Positions 8,751 through 19,871 of a stretch of DNA of 64,000 nt are shown here, in pieces. Below the pieces are notes generated by a model that had not been told where the DNA came from, made no database searches, and saw only the letters and a program-made list of their open reading frames with translations. Position numbers and translations under genes: made by a program. The stretch's first letter is position 1, and each line of letters starts with the position of its first letter. The stretch is from Rhodohalobacter sp. SW132 (lineage in GTDB: Bacteria; Bacteroidota; Rhodothermia; Balneolales; Balneolaceae), in the NCBI RefSeq assembly GCF_003390325.1, contig NZ_QUOK01000001.1:186001-250000 (forward strand), given 5' to 3'.

Positions 8751-9620
8751 TTAACCGGCAATAAGTGCCAGAATGAAACGCGGGTTTTGATCCAGGTCTT
8801 TTTCGATTTTTGCACCGGGATAAAACTGTTGCACGATTCCGAGTATTTCATCGGCCAGTGTATTGTTAAGCTCGAGGAAAAGATGAGCTTTTTTACGATG
8901 AGCGAAAGCGGTAATTGAGTGATATACCTCGAGCGGCTTATCATGAAACAGGGCAGATTCCGGTTCAAATTCCGAAACCTGTTTTTCGATTGCCGGTTTT
9001 TCACCTGGCTGTATATAGGGAGGGTTTGAAACAACCAGATCCAGTTCCAGGTTTTCAGCCTCTGAGTTCTCGGGCTCGAAAAGATCTCCCTCAAAAAAAA
9101 CAACATCCACAGAATTGAGCGTGGCGTTCTGTTTTGCGCAGGCGAGGGCCGGCTCCGAGTTGTCCATTCCCCAGCAGTTCCAGTTCGGCACGGCTTGCTT
9201 TATTGATATTGGAATACAGCCGCTTCCAGTTCCGATATCAAGAACATTTAGTTTGTTGGCGTGAAATCCGGCGGTTTTATCAAGCAAGAGCTCAACCAGC
9301 TGTTCGGTTTCTATGCGGGGAATCAGAACGGATGGATTCACTTCAATTCTTGCGTTCATAAAATCGGTATAACCGATAATATACTGCAGCGGCTCATGAT
9401 TGGCTCTCCGTTTAACCAGCGGCCTGATGGAGTCGAGCTCTTGTTGAGAAAGCGGACGATCATATTTTAGATAGAGATCCAGCCGTTTGCACTCCAAAAC
9501 TTCCGCGAGCAGCCACTCGATGCTGTGGCGCGGGTCTGGAATCTCTTTCTTTTTAAAGTAATCTGTGGCCCACTCCAGCATACGCAGAACGGTCCACAGC
9601 TCTTCTTTTTGGCTGGCCAT
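8751..9620 (-). CDS. prmC: Peptide chain release factor N5-glutamine methyltransferase
   Basis: 289 residues (HemK/PrmC family). It methylates the Gln of the GGQ motif in release factors RF1/RF2 with S-adenosylmethionine. An N-terminal helical domain (1-95) binds the release factor. The Rossmann domain carries PRIETE (101-106), the SAM-binding motif DIGTGSGCI (128-136) and the catalytic NPPY (199-202). Length and motif order match the family. It is transcribed toward the putative origin and dnaA. Confidence 0.95.
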   Translation of the reverse strand: MASQKEELWTVLRMLEWATDYFKKKEIPDPRHSIEWLLAEVLECKRLDLYLKYDRPLSQQELDSIRPLVKRRANHEPLQYIIGYTDFMNARIEVNPSVLIPRIETEQLVELLLDKTAGFHANKLNVLDIGTGSGCIPISIKQAVPNWNCWGMDNSEPALACAKQNATLNSVDVVFFEGDLFEPENSEAENLELDLVVSNPPYIQPGEKPAIEKQVSEFEPESALFHDKPLEVYHSITAFAHRKKAHLFLELNNTLADEILGIVQQFYPGAKIEKDLDQNPRFILALIAG

Positions 9621-9645
9621 GGAATGGATTTGGCGTCACTGCCTT

Positions 9646-10035
9646 CTAATTATCGTCGTCCGTAGCTGGTTTTTCCTGCTCTTCCTGGAGGGAAAGCCCA
9701 AATCGTTTTGAAAAGTCCATCACAAAATTCACGATTTCAGCTTCAATATTATGCTCTTCCGAAAGTGAACTGCCGCGGAACCCCATCCTGCCGCCAGCCT
9801 TTTTCAGCTCTACGCGGTTTTGAGTGGCTGTGCATTCAATAATACAGGTGAGCGTAATTGTGGCATTTATCTGCTTTTCAAACTGTTCGTAAACAGCAAC
9901 AAAAACTTCATCGTTGTTGGCAGGTGATTGATACTTATACAGAAATTTGGGCTCTACACTCTCTAAAAGTTTTGGCGCCATTCTGCGCAGTGTAGATTGT
10001 GGTCCATAAACCAAATATTTTGTTACTGTACTCAT
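9646..10035 (-). CDS. Conserved-looking hypothetical protein
   Basis: 129 residues that I do not recognise. It has no signal peptide or membrane helix. The core alternates strand-like stretches ('EVFVAVYEQFEKQINATITLTCIIECTA') with a helix near the C terminus ('AEIVNFVMDFSKRFGLSL') and ends in an acidic tail. It probably folds as a small alpha/beta cytosolic protein. It lies 25 nt upstream of prmC on the same strand, so co-transcription is likely. No function is assigned. Confidence 0.6.
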   Translation of the reverse strand: MSTVTKYLVYGPQSTLRRMAPKLLESVEPKFLYKYQSPANNDEVFVAVYEQFEKQINATITLTCIIECTATQNRVELKKAGGRMGFRGSSLSEEHNIEAEIVNFVMDFSKRFGLSLQEEQEKPATDDDN

Positions 10036-10226
10036 GTGCGTACCCGGCGGATTTTGTGTATATCAATATAAAGGTAATGTGCAATTTTCTGCCTGAATAA
10101 AAGCCAAAATCAAACAATAATCAAATAGAGACTGTAAAGAAATGCGATAACATTTATATATTCGTAAGTTCGAATGCAATGATATCCGTCTGAAAACCGT
10201 TTCACCATCGAACTAAATATTTATTT

Positions 10227-11060
10227 ATGAGATCTCTGACAGGTACTTTCATACTTTTAATCACTTTCTTGCTGTTTTCTGTTGCGGAGCAGGCGGATGC
10301 ACAAGTTACCGAACCGGAACTGCGCGTGGAGGATCGTGTGGCTGTTCCGCTGAGCGATAACTACAGATCCGGCCTTACGTTCGATATTGTTATCAATAAT
10401 TTTGGATTTGGTTTAGGTGGTGAATACCGCCGTGTAATCGGCTCTCAGACAGAAGGGGTATTTAACACGAGAATTACAGGACTTCGTGATGCCTCAGAGC
10501 AGACGTTTACGGACTTCTTCGGGCAACAAGCTGTCCCCAACAAATACCAGCGTGCATTTGCGTTTCCGGCCATGATCGGTATGCGCCAGCGTCTTTTTGC
10601 GGATAAGGTTCAAGAAGAGTACCGGTTTTTTGTTACACTCTCTGCGGGTCCCGTAGCAGCTTTCGCTTTTCCCTATTTCGACGACCGAAATGATAATGGC
10701 TATAGAGAGCAGGGCATTGAGCGACCTGATAATTATTTCGAGCCGATCAACGATATATTTTCAGGCTGGAGCAGCGGCGAATGGCATTTCGGTGCGGCGG
10801 GTGAATTCAAGTTTGGTCTCGATTTCGGGCGGACATTCAGCAGGGTAACAAGCGTGGAATTTAGTTATCACTTTAATTTCTTTCCTGACGGCATTCAGAT
10901 GATGATGCCCACGCAGCCGGATCTGCGGGAAAATGTAGCGCCAAACCAAAATCCATTTCAATACGATGAGCAGGGTGAGCTGATTTTAGAACCGTTTTTT
11001 GATGCCCAGCGATTCTTTGGTACACCTCAAATCACTATTACATTTGGCCGTCTCTGGTAA
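10227..11060 (+). CDS. Secreted or outer-membrane beta-barrel-like protein
   Basis: 277 residues. A clear signal peptide ends near 'EQADAQV' (about residue 26). The mature part alternates hydrophobic and polar residues in strands such as 'YRSGLTFDIVINNFGFGLGGEYRRV', 'VEFSYHFNFFPDG' and the terminal 'PQITITFGRLW'. A C-terminal aromatic residue preceded by an alternating strand is typical of outer-membrane barrels. The family is not recognised. It stands alone between divergent and convergent neighbours. Confidence 0.6.
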   Translation: MRSLTGTFILLITFLLFSVAEQADAQVTEPELRVEDRVAVPLSDNYRSGLTFDIVINNFGFGLGGEYRRVIGSQTEGVFNTRITGLRDASEQTFTDFFGQQAVPNKYQRAFAFPAMIGMRQRLFADKVQEEYRFFVTLSAGPVAAFAFPYFDDRNDNGYREQGIERPDNYFEPINDIFSGWSSGEWHFGAAGEFKFGLDFGRTFSRVTSVEFSYHFNFFPDGIQMMMPTQPDLRENVAPNQNPFQYDEQGELILEPFFDAQRFFGTPQITITFGRLW

Positions 11061-11194
11061 AAGCTGCTGCATTTTTGTGTTTTGTTATTGATGCAGTGAT
11101 GGGGGTATTGGGTTGGGATCTTCACCGGATGAATTGTCCAACCTTAGCATTATCCAGTGCATAATCTTATAGTGTAATATCTTACTCCTATCAA

Positions 11195-11225
11195 CTCATC
11201 CGATGACGTGGAGTCAGCGGATGAG
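11195..11225. repeat. Intergenic inverted repeat CTCATCCG/CGGATGAG
   Basis: Perfect 8-bp arms at 11195-11202 and 11218-11225 with a 15-nt spacer, between a plus-strand and a minus-strand gene. The sequence AACTCATCCGATGA at its left arm recurs at 24543-24556, where CGGATGAG is also nearby (24490-24497). It may be a small dispersed repeat or a weak terminator (no clean T-tract). Confidence 0.4.
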
Positions 11226-11288
11226 GGTATTTTCAAAATATCCGAAAAATTAAATATCACTTAGCTTCAAGTAATCTTGTTTTTAAAA

Positions 11289-11984
11289 TCATGATAATTC
11301 AAATCCAAGTTTGCTTAGCCAATGGCGCGGATTGTCAAGAGAGTCGAGGATCAGATCCGGCCGGTGCGGCTCCAGTTGCGCGGCAGTAAATCCCCCCGTG
11401 GTTACGGCTACCGATAACGCACCAAAATATTTCGCGCACCGGATGTCGTTCGGCGTATCGCCTATCACCACATAGCTATTAGATTCCGGTTTTATTCCGA
11501 AGATCTCTTGATACTCATTTGCGGCTTCTCCTGGCAGAAAATTTCTGTCTGAATGGATCCCGCCAAAGCCCCCGAATGAAAAAAATCCGTTGAGGCCGGC
11601 CGCTTCTACCTTTTTCATAGCTACACTTCTGAAGTTGCCAGTGCACAGGCCTATGGGAATATCCAGATTTTTGGCGGCACGAACGGATTCAACAGCCTTC
11701 TCGATTTGATGTACATGCATTGAAGTAAGATTCACATTCATGGCATCCATATAACTTTTCGTCAGCCGTTTAAAGATCTCTTCTCCGTCTTCTCTTTCGC
11801 CGATCAATTCCATAAAAATTCCACGATCTGTTCGGCCCGCAAATGATTGCGGACGCGCATCGGGTTTTTCTACTCCGAATCTTTCGAGCTGTTCAGCAAT
11901 GATGGATAACAGGAAATCCCGCTTCACATTTAGCAGTGTTCCGTCAATATCATATAATAGGATTGGTCTGGATTGAGGCATCAT
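11289..11984 (-). CDS. HAD-superfamily hydrolase, phosphoglycolate phosphatase-like
   Basis: 231 residues. Motif I is 'LLYDIDGTLLN' near the N terminus (nucleophile Asp and acid Asp in D-x-D-G-T). Motif II is the Thr in 'IGLCTGNF', and motif IV is 'VIGDTPNDIRCA'. A small alpha-helical cap lies between motifs I and II, as in phosphoglycolate phosphatase and related beta-phosphoglucomutase-like enzymes. I start it at the ATG at 11984 rather than the TTG 18 nt upstream, because an A-rich purine tract precedes the ATG. The exact phosphate ester is unknown. Confidence 0.8.
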   Translation of the reverse strand: MMPQSRPILLYDIDGTLLNVKRDFLLSIIAEQLERFGVEKPDARPQSFAGRTDRGIFMELIGEREDGEEIFKRLTKSYMDAMNVNLTSMHVHQIEKAVESVRAAKNLDIPIGLCTGNFRSVAMKKVEAAGLNGFFSFGGFGGIHSDRNFLPGEAANEYQEIFGIKPESNSYVVIGDTPNDIRCAKYFGALSVAVTTGGFTAAQLEPHRPDLILDSLDNPRHWLSKLGFELS

Positions 11985-12054
11985 CTTATTTTCTTTATAC
12001 AAATCATATTAAACAGTACATTTAGGTAATTATCAAATTAACTAACATAAATAA

Positions 12055-13347
<1,293 letters not shown>

Positions 13348-13378
13348 TTTCAGGCGCTGTATAACAAATCTTTCCTAT

Positions 13379-13409
13379 AGAGCCCCGAAAGATCGGGGCT
13401 CTTTTTTTT
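13379..13409 (+). terminator. Rho-independent terminator of eno
   Basis: Perfect 10-bp stem AGAGCCCCGA (13379-13388) and TCGGGGCTCT (13393-13402), a 4-nt loop and a run of eight T. Confidence 0.95.
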
Positions 13410-13833
13410 GCTCATATTTACGTGATCAAGATCCTGCCCTCATTCGGCTAAGTTTTTGCGAGATAATTACAGAGATAATCTTCAGGAATATTCGATCGAA
13501 TAACAATTCTATAAATGAACTATGCACTCATTTTAAAAGTGATTATCCCACCTGTTCTTTTATATGTTATTGTGTTGGGTTTCGGTAGATCCACTCAATA
13601 TTTCAAAGTGTGTACTTATATCAAGCCGACTATTGGCATTAAGGAATTTAAATGCCACACATATTTTGATCAATTCCGACATTATTTTGACTATTATTTA
13701 AGAGAGTGTAAATTCCATCAATAAGTAATTTTTAATCTCACTGTAATTTCAATTCTATTTTTCTCATCAAGAAAATTCCTGATAAAGCTTTCAATGTCAG
13801 GAGTTTTTCAACCATAACCGTAACACTTCTATT
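13410..13833. other. Intergenic region upstream of susC-like gene
   Basis: No convincing gene. It is AT-rich and holds a 14-bp perfect palindrome TATTCGATCGAATA at 13489-13502. A weaker inverted repeat TCCTGA/TCAGGA (13777-13782 and 13797-13802) lies about 30 nt before the SusC start. It probably carries the promoter of the SusCD pair. A 69-codon open frame inside it is not supported. Confidence 0.4.
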
Positions 13834-16827
13834 ATGAAACATAGTTACAAACTACTTAAATGGATTATCGTGTTTTGTGTGATATCTTTGTCCGGGCAGT
13901 TATCGTATGCTCAGATGACGGTATCCGGCACAATAAGTGACGCTGCAACCGGAGAAGCTCTGACCGGAATTACCGTTTTCCATGCGGCAACAAATACCGG
14001 TACATCATCCGGAATCGACGGAGAGTACACACTTCAGGTTCCGTCGGGGACTGTAACTCTCCGATTTTCCTCAATTGGGTTTCTTACCCGCAACATTGAT
14101 GTAACAGGATCCGATGGAGATTCTATCACGCTTGATGTTGAGCTCCAATCTGATGTGGCGAATCTCGATGAATTGGTTGTTACCGGATTGGCAAGCACGG
14201 TACGACGATCGAACCTTGCCAATTCCGTGTCATCCATCTCAGCGGAGAGACTCACCGGAAATTCCGATCCGCAAACTCTCGACAGGGCCCTTCAGGGGAA
14301 AATTCCGGGCGTTCAGATCAACTCCTATTCGGGAGCGCCAGGTGGTGGATTTAACGTTCAGCTCCGTGGTGTGAGCACACTGGGTGCCGGGGCATCTCAG
14401 CCACTTTACATTATCGACGGTGTGTATGTAAATAATAACGTATTAACTACCGGGCGATCTACTGTGAGCCAGGCTGGTGGCACCACACAGGATGGGGCGG
14501 CTAACCGCCTCGCCGACCTTAACCCGGATGATATCGAAAGTGTAGAAATACTGAAGGGCGCCTCTGCCGCAGCCATCTATGGTCAGCGCGCAAATGCCGG
14601 CGTGGTTATTATCACCACAAAGCAGGGCCGATCGGGAGCAACTCAAGTCTCCCTGAAACAAGATGCAGGTTTTAACAACGCCCTGAATCTTCTCGGAAGA
14701 ACAGAATGGACGGAAGAGAGAATCGATATTTTTTATGGAAATAACCCGGCCCGTGCCGAACTCGAAAAACAAAGGCTGAATTCTGCAATAGCCAACGGAA
14801 ATGTTCGAGATTTGGAACAGGAGATTTATGGCCATACCGGGGTTGTGCGCAATACCCAGCTCAGTGTTTCCGGGGGTGATGAAAATACCCGCTTTTTCGT
14901 ATCGGGTGGACTGAATTCAGAAGATGGTATAGTGCGAAACACCGGCTTTGACCGACGCTCGCTGCGCGCCAACCTGGAGCATACCATTTCTCCGCAATTT
15001 CGGGTAAACAGTAGTTCAAGCTACATCCATACGGATTCAAGACGTGGATTTACCGGTAATCAAAATAACACAGGCGGTTCGATAGGGTATTCTCTGGCTT
15101 TCCACCCGAACTACGCATACGATATCATTCGGCAAAACGAAGATGGGTCGTTTAACGACACTCCATATTTCGGGGAAAATCCTCTTCGGTTGATTGAAGT
15201 TGCTGAAAACACACAGAAAGTAAACCGTTTTCTGCAGTCTTTAAGCCTTGAATCCATTCTTTACAATAATGATCAGTCGATTTTTACACTAAATCTCAGA
15301 GGTGGTCTCGACTATACCAACTCTAAATCAATGATCTACTTTCCGGAATTTATGCAGTTTCAGAGAACATCAGCCACATTTCCGGGAGATGTAATCCACT
15401 CTGCAGAAGAGGTTCTCAATACCAATCTTCAGGCAGTACTGCTCTACAATACAAATCTGAATACCGATTTTGGCCATGTAGATTTAACAACCCAGGTTGG
15501 TGCTACGCGGTTTGAGCAGCAGATATCGCTTGACAGAATCAGGGGGCAGGGCCTTCTTCCCGGACAGACGAACGTGGGAAATGCCGCCCAGGTGACCTCG
15601 GCTCAGAACAATGTGGATATCACCGATTTTGGGCTTTTTGCCCAACAAGAAGTCAATTTTGCTGATAGAGTTATTGCTACAGTTGGCGGCCGGTGGGATA
15701 AGTCTACTCTCAACCTTGATGTTGATCAATATTATTTCTACCCAAAAGCGTCTATCGCTATCAACGTAACCAATTTCGATTTTTGGGAAACGGATTGGGT
15801 AACACAGCTCAAACCCCGAATCGCCTATGGTGAAACCGGAGGGCTCCCCAATTTCGGGAGTATCTTTTCCAGTCTCGGAGGTACAAATATTGGAGATTTA
15901 GGAGGGGCAACTGCACCGGGAACGGATGTAGACCCCGATCTTAAACCAGAACGTGCAAAGGAACTTGAGTACGGTATTGATATCTCCCTTTTTAACGGTC
16001 GTGCATCCCTGGAATTTACGCGTTACAACAAAACCATTGAAGATCTGATCCTGGGGCTACAGCCATCTCCGGCAACCGGGGTAAGCAATGTAACCACAAA
16101 CGCTGCCGAGCTGGAAAATATCGGTACGGAGATTGGATTAAATCTTATCCCGTTCCAGCGAGAAAATTTTGTGTGGAATTCGGGAATACTCTGGTGGACC
16201 AACAGGTCAGAAATCACCAATCTGGCCATTCCTCCAAGAACCAACACATTTTATGCGTCTCCTAACTTTGGGGCGAGCAGAATTGAGGAGGGAGTTTCAC
16301 CAACGGCCATTTACGGATTTATACCGGATCCTGATGTTACAGATCAGGTTGAAATTGGAGATCTCCAACCCGACTTTCAAATGTCTTTTTCCAATGAATT
16401 TACGTTTCTGAGAAATTTCTCGGCAAGTTTTCTTATTCATTGGAGTCAGGGCGCGGAAGGTATTAACCTGTCAGAATTGCTGACTGACAGTGGCGGTAAT
16501 ACCCCCGACTTTTTCGATAGCAACAATAACCGTGTACAGCGCGAAGGGGGGACGCTTTCCTACCTTGAGGATGCATCGTATGTAAAGCTCAGAGAGGCTT
16601 CACTATACTATTCCCTCCCGGCCTCTGTTTTACAGCGACTTACCGGAAATACAGTAAATAACGCCCGTTTTGGAATTACGGGCACAAATTTACTGATGTT
16701 CACCGACTATCAGGGTTACGATCCTGAAGTGAATGCCACAGGGCGAAATGCACTTGGCACACGTGTAGATATTACTCCATATCCCTCTACACGAAAAGTG
16801 CTGTTTTCCGTACAAGTTGACTTTTAA
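13834..16827 (+). CDS. SusC/RagA-type TonB-linked outer-membrane receptor
   Basis: 997 residues. A signal peptide ends near 'SYAQM'. It is followed by a carboxypeptidase-regulatory-like domain (about 28-110, 'VSGTISDAATGEALTGITVF'). The TonB-dependent plug follows (about 113-245, 'LDELVVTGLAS', 'LQGKIPGVQI', 'PLYIIDGVYVNN', 'SVEILKGASAAAIYG'), then a 22-strand type barrel ending in 'VLFSVQVDF'. It forms the energised pore of an import complex with the SusD lipoprotein encoded 18 nt downstream. No glycan hydrolase adjoins it, so the ligand (oligosaccharide, peptide or other) cannot be named. Confidence 0.95.
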   Translation: MKHSYKLLKWIIVFCVISLSGQLSYAQMTVSGTISDAATGEALTGITVFHAATNTGTSSGIDGEYTLQVPSGTVTLRFSSIGFLTRNIDVTGSDGDSITLDVELQSDVANLDELVVTGLASTVRRSNLANSVSSISAERLTGNSDPQTLDRALQGKIPGVQINSYSGAPGGGFNVQLRGVSTLGAGASQPLYIIDGVYVNNNVLTTGRSTVSQAGGTTQDGAANRLADLNPDDIESVEILKGASAAAIYGQRANAGVVIITTKQGRSGATQVSLKQDAGFNNALNLLGRTEWTEERIDIFYGNNPARAELEKQRLNSAIANGNVRDLEQEIYGHTGVVRNTQLSVSGGDENTRFFVSGGLNSEDGIVRNTGFDRRSLRANLEHTISPQFRVNSSSSYIHTDSRRGFTGNQNNTGGSIGYSLAFHPNYAYDIIRQNEDGSFNDTPYFGENPLRLIEVAENTQKVNRFLQSLSLESILYNNDQSIFTLNLRGGLDYTNSKSMIYFPEFMQFQRTSATFPGDVIHSAEEVLNTNLQAVLLYNTNLNTDFGHVDLTTQVGATRFEQQISLDRIRGQGLLPGQTNVGNAAQVTSAQNNVDITDFGLFAQQEVNFADRVIATVGGRWDKSTLNLDVDQYYFYPKASIAINVTNFDFWETDWVTQLKPRIAYGETGGLPNFGSIFSSLGGTNIGDLGGATAPGTDVDPDLKPERAKELEYGIDISLFNGRASLEFTRYNKTIEDLILGLQPSPATGVSNVTTNAAELENIGTEIGLNLIPFQRENFVWNSGILWWTNRSEITNLAIPPRTNTFYASPNFGASRIEEGVSPTAIYGFIPDPDVTDQVEIGDLQPDFQMSFSNEFTFLRNFSASFLIHWSQGAEGINLSELLTDSGGNTPDFFDSNNNRVQREGGTLSYLEDASYVKLREASLYYSLPASVLQRLTGNTVNNARFGITGTNLLMFTDYQGYDPEVNATGRNALGTRVDITPYPSTRKVLFSVQVDF

Positions 16828-16845
16828 TCCAAACTGAGAAATCCA

Positions 16846-18252
16846 ATGAGAAATATAATAATTAAGATAATGGTCTTAGCAGGATTAATGCATTTGTCAA
16901 CATCCTGTAATTTAGTAGAAGTAGATCCCGTAACGGATCCGAATAGCCCGAGTTCCGCCGCTGTTCTTGAAAACGCCACTTTGGGGCAACTGCAGGATTT
17001 AGCTGCGGGACTTGAATCCGTACATCGGAACTATAATAGTGCAACAAGCGGGTGGTGGAGCCTTACCGGTACAATTAGCCGCGAACTCTACTATATCAAC
17101 ACATCAGATCCCAGCTTTGCCGGCACCTGGCTGCAAATTCCACCCGTCTCCGTGCCCGCTGAACAGGATAACAACTTCTTTGTGGATGGCAGCGGTTATA
17201 ATACACCATACTTTGCCATACGTCATGCAAATCTGGTGATTGAGTCTGTTAATAACACAGATGTCGTTACCGAAGCTCAGCGAAACGGATATCTTGGGTT
17301 TGCGAATACCATCAAAGCCTACCAGTTCCAGATGCCTTTGATGCATCAGTACGAGAACGGGATTCGTGTAGATGTAACATTCCAGGAACCCCTTAATCCG
17401 GGCGGCTACCTGTCGTATGACGACGCTCTCTCAGAAATAAGGGGCATTCTGGATCAGGGATACAGCAACTTGCAAAATGCAGGAAACGAATTTGCATTTA
17501 CTCTATCTCAGGGTTTTGAAGGATTTAATACTCCTTCTGGTATGATGGAAGTAAACCGTGCGATTGCAGCCCGTTATGCCATTTACGCTGAAGATTGGCA
17601 AGGTGCCCTGACGGCGCTGGATGATTCTTTCCTGAACCTTACTCCCGGCCAGGGAGAAGCAGAACTCTATGCAGGGCCTCAACATACATTCAGTGGTGGA
17701 AATGACCTGTTTAATCCATACCATTTTGTACCAGATGCTGACCAGAACCTATTAATCGTACCGAGTCCTGCATTTGTAGATGAAGCTGACAATGGTGACC
17801 TGCGGCTTGAGCGAAAGCTTGAAGAACGAGAAAATCCGGCTACTACGCCCGACATCACCGGGTTAGAGTCAGCTTACCAGGATGCCCGTTTCAGCTCAGC
17901 AACAAGCCCGATGCCGTTTATCAGAAACGAGGAGTTACTTCTTATTTATGCAGAGGCTAATATTCAAATCGGTGATGCAGCAAGTCTTGATAACGCTGTT
18001 GATGCGCTGAACATCATCAGAGAGGCGTGGGGAGTCGGTGCATACACCGGCACTATTAATCAGGAAGCATTAATTGATGAGATGCTGAAACAGCGCCGCT
18101 ACTCTCTTTGGGGCGAAGGTCACCGTTGGGTTGATATGCGAAGATATGAACGGCTTGATCAGATTGATACATCAGCTGATGGCGGACGTGTCGCAAACTA
18201 TATCGGACGGCCACAAGGTGAACTCGATTGGGATACCTTCTCTTCTAATTGA
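16846..18252 (+). CDS. SusD/RagB family nutrient-binding lipoprotein
   Basis: 468 residues. The SPII lipobox is STSC (Cys21). The protein has the alpha-helical TPR scaffold and the typical C-terminal SusD segment 'LKQRRYSLWGEGHRWVDMRRYERL'. It is the surface lid that captures ligand for the SusC channel encoded directly upstream. The two form one operon closed by a strong terminator. The 'RNEELLLIYAEANIQIGDAA' helix pair is also characteristic of the family. Confidence 0.93.
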   Translation: MRNIIIKIMVLAGLMHLSTSCNLVEVDPVTDPNSPSSAAVLENATLGQLQDLAAGLESVHRNYNSATSGWWSLTGTISRELYYINTSDPSFAGTWLQIPPVSVPAEQDNNFFVDGSGYNTPYFAIRHANLVIESVNNTDVVTEAQRNGYLGFANTIKAYQFQMPLMHQYENGIRVDVTFQEPLNPGGYLSYDDALSEIRGILDQGYSNLQNAGNEFAFTLSQGFEGFNTPSGMMEVNRAIAARYAIYAEDWQGALTALDDSFLNLTPGQGEAELYAGPQHTFSGGNDLFNPYHFVPDADQNLLIVPSPAFVDEADNGDLRLERKLEERENPATTPDITGLESAYQDARFSSATSPMPFIRNEELLLIYAEANIQIGDAASLDNAVDALNIIREAWGVGAYTGTINQEALIDEMLKQRRYSLWGEGHRWVDMRRYERLDQIDTSADGGRVANYIGRPQGELDWDTFSSN

Positions 18253-18278
18253 GAAGTTCTAACAAAGAATAAAAACCG

Positions 18279-18309
18279 GCCCCCTGCCTCAAAACAGGGG
18301 GCTTTTTTT
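18279..18309 (+). terminator. Rho-independent terminator of susCD
   Basis: Perfect 8-bp GC-rich stem GCCCCCTG (18279-18286) and CAGGGGGC (18295-18302), an 8-nt loop and seven T. Confidence 0.95.
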
Positions 18310-18414
18310 GTGATAACGGGATCAATAGAACTCTTCCATTATAACCTGCTGAAATAACCGGATGAATCAACCGCATTGATATACAGGTACCTATTTTTTT
18401 TCTATCTTGGTCAA

Positions 18415-19551
18415 ATGCGAATCAACCGGCTAAAATTACGCTACTTCAGAAATCACATCGATACCGAGGTGGAGTTTGCACCACATCTGAATTTAATAAC
18501 AGGTCCCAATGGCGCCGGAAAAACCAACGTGATTGATGCCATTCACTACCTTTGCATGAGCCGCAGTTTTGTGGCGTCCAGCGATCAGTACGTGGCCAAT
18601 AATGAAGAGAAATATTTTATGATCGAGGGCGATTTTGAAGGCGAGATCCGACAGTCGTTCAAGGTATCGTGCAGTTATTCGCGGGGGGAGGGGAAAAAAA
18701 TATTTGTGAACGACAGCCCGCTCTCCCGCCTGTCTGACCTGATCGGGATGGTGCCGGTTGTAGTGATGAGTCCGGAAGATCTGAAACTAACTGCAGAAGG
18801 CCCGGCGGAGCGCCGCTCATTTCTCGACAGTATGATCAGCCAGATCTCCCCAAAATATCTTCGTGATCTGATAAAATTCCGTCACATCCGAAAACAGCGT
18901 AACAAACTGCTGCAGGAATTTCGCGGGCCGCGTGAGATTCTGGAGGGATATCTTGAGCCATGGAATCTGCAGCTAACCGAAACCGGCTCACGCCTGATTG
19001 CCAAACGGGCAGAAGTACTGGAACGTTTTAAGCGATATCTTGAATTTCAATATCAGTCAATCTCCGAGTTGAAGCTTAAGCCCGGTCTCCGCTATCAAAC
19101 CATAACGGATCAAACCGAAGACGAAGACGACATTCGCGAGACATACATGCAGCAGCTCGAAGAGAATTCAGAAAAAGAGATGGACCGTGAGCAAACTCTG
19201 ATCGGCCCGCACCGCGATGAAGTTGTTTTTTACCTTGATGATATGGAACTTCGAAACTATGGATCACAGGGTCAGCACCGCCTTTTTTCCATGGCCCTGA
19301 AGATGGCTCAGTTGTTCTATTATTCCGATCAGCTGGATGACCTGCCAATTATGCTGTTGGATGATATTTTTGGCAATCTTGATCAACAAAAAGTATCCGT
19401 TATCATGAAAACACTGACTAAACACTCCGGGCAAACGTTTATAACTTCTGCAGCTGAGAAACCTTTTCTGGAATCTCAGTTTAAAGACCATGTAACAAAC
19501 CGGTGGTTTAGAGTTGAAGACGGGCAAATTGCAACCAAAGCGGAGACTTAA
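18415..19551 (+). CDS. recF: DNA replication and repair protein RecF
   Basis: 378 residues. RecF is an SMC-like ATPase that helps load RecA at gaps. Walker A GPNGAGKTN is at residues 30-38. The signature region is 'LIGPHRDEVVF', and Walker B and the D-loop are 'IMLLDDIFGNLDQQK'. The ATG at 18415 gives the usual N terminus 'MRINRLKLRYFRNH'. An earlier in-frame start would add 13 unrelated hydrophobic residues. It is followed one base later by a DUF721 gene. Confidence 0.95.
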   Translation: MRINRLKLRYFRNHIDTEVEFAPHLNLITGPNGAGKTNVIDAIHYLCMSRSFVASSDQYVANNEEKYFMIEGDFEGEIRQSFKVSCSYSRGEGKKIFVNDSPLSRLSDLIGMVPVVVMSPEDLKLTAEGPAERRSFLDSMISQISPKYLRDLIKFRHIRKQRNKLLQEFRGPREILEGYLEPWNLQLTETGSRLIAKRAEVLERFKRYLEFQYQSISELKLKPGLRYQTITDQTEDEDDIRETYMQQLEENSEKEMDREQTLIGPHRDEVVFYLDDMELRNYGSQGQHRLFSMALKMAQLFYYSDQLDDLPIMLLDDIFGNLDQQKVSVIMKTLTKHSGQTFITSAAEKPFLESQFKDHVTNRWFRVEDGQIATKAET

Positions 19552-19552
19552 T

Positions 19553-19852
19553 ATGGCATTTGGAAATAAACCTCAGTCGATGGACAACCTGCTGAAAGAG
19601 TTTATGAAGCGGATTCCACACCGCACCAAACTCCAGCGGGGAATGGTTCTGCACGTCTGGCCGGAAATTGTGGGCGAGCGGATCAACTCCGTTTGTAAAA
19701 ATCTGCACTTTGAAGGCAGTCGTCTTGTAGTGGAAGTAGAAACCGCTGCCTGGCGCCACGAAATACATATGAACCGCTTCTCAATTGCAAAAAAACTGAA
19801 CGATAAGGTCGGCAGTAAAATCGTGAAAGAAATTGTTGTGAGATCAGCGTAA
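19553..19852 (+). CDS. DUF721 (DciA-like) protein
   Basis: 99 residues. The sequence has the DUF721 pattern: an N-terminal helix 'MDNLLKEFMKRI', then 'VLHVWPEIVGERIN', 'LVVEVETAAWRHEI' and a C-terminal 'IAKKLNDKVGSKIVKEIVVRSA'. DUF721 proteins related to DciA load or assist the replicative helicase in bacteria without DnaC. The start at 19553 lies one base after the recF stop, so the genes are coupled. The recF-DUF721 order is common in Bacteroidota. Confidence 0.87.
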   Translation: MAFGNKPQSMDNLLKEFMKRIPHRTKLQRGMVLHVWPEIVGERINSVCKNLHFEGSRLVVEVETAAWRHEIHMNRFSIAKKLNDKVGSKIVKEIVVRSA

Positions 19853-19871
19853 ATCCACCATATTGAACTTT

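Noticed and set aside
8687-9106. 139-codon minus-strand frame overlapping the end of prmC
   Set aside because: Out-of-frame shadow of prmC, which has complete catalytic motifs.
13515-13724. 69-codon plus-strand frame between eno and susC
   Set aside because: No family motif, composition unlike a real protein beyond a hydrophobic start, no good ribosome binding site, and it lies in a likely promoter region.
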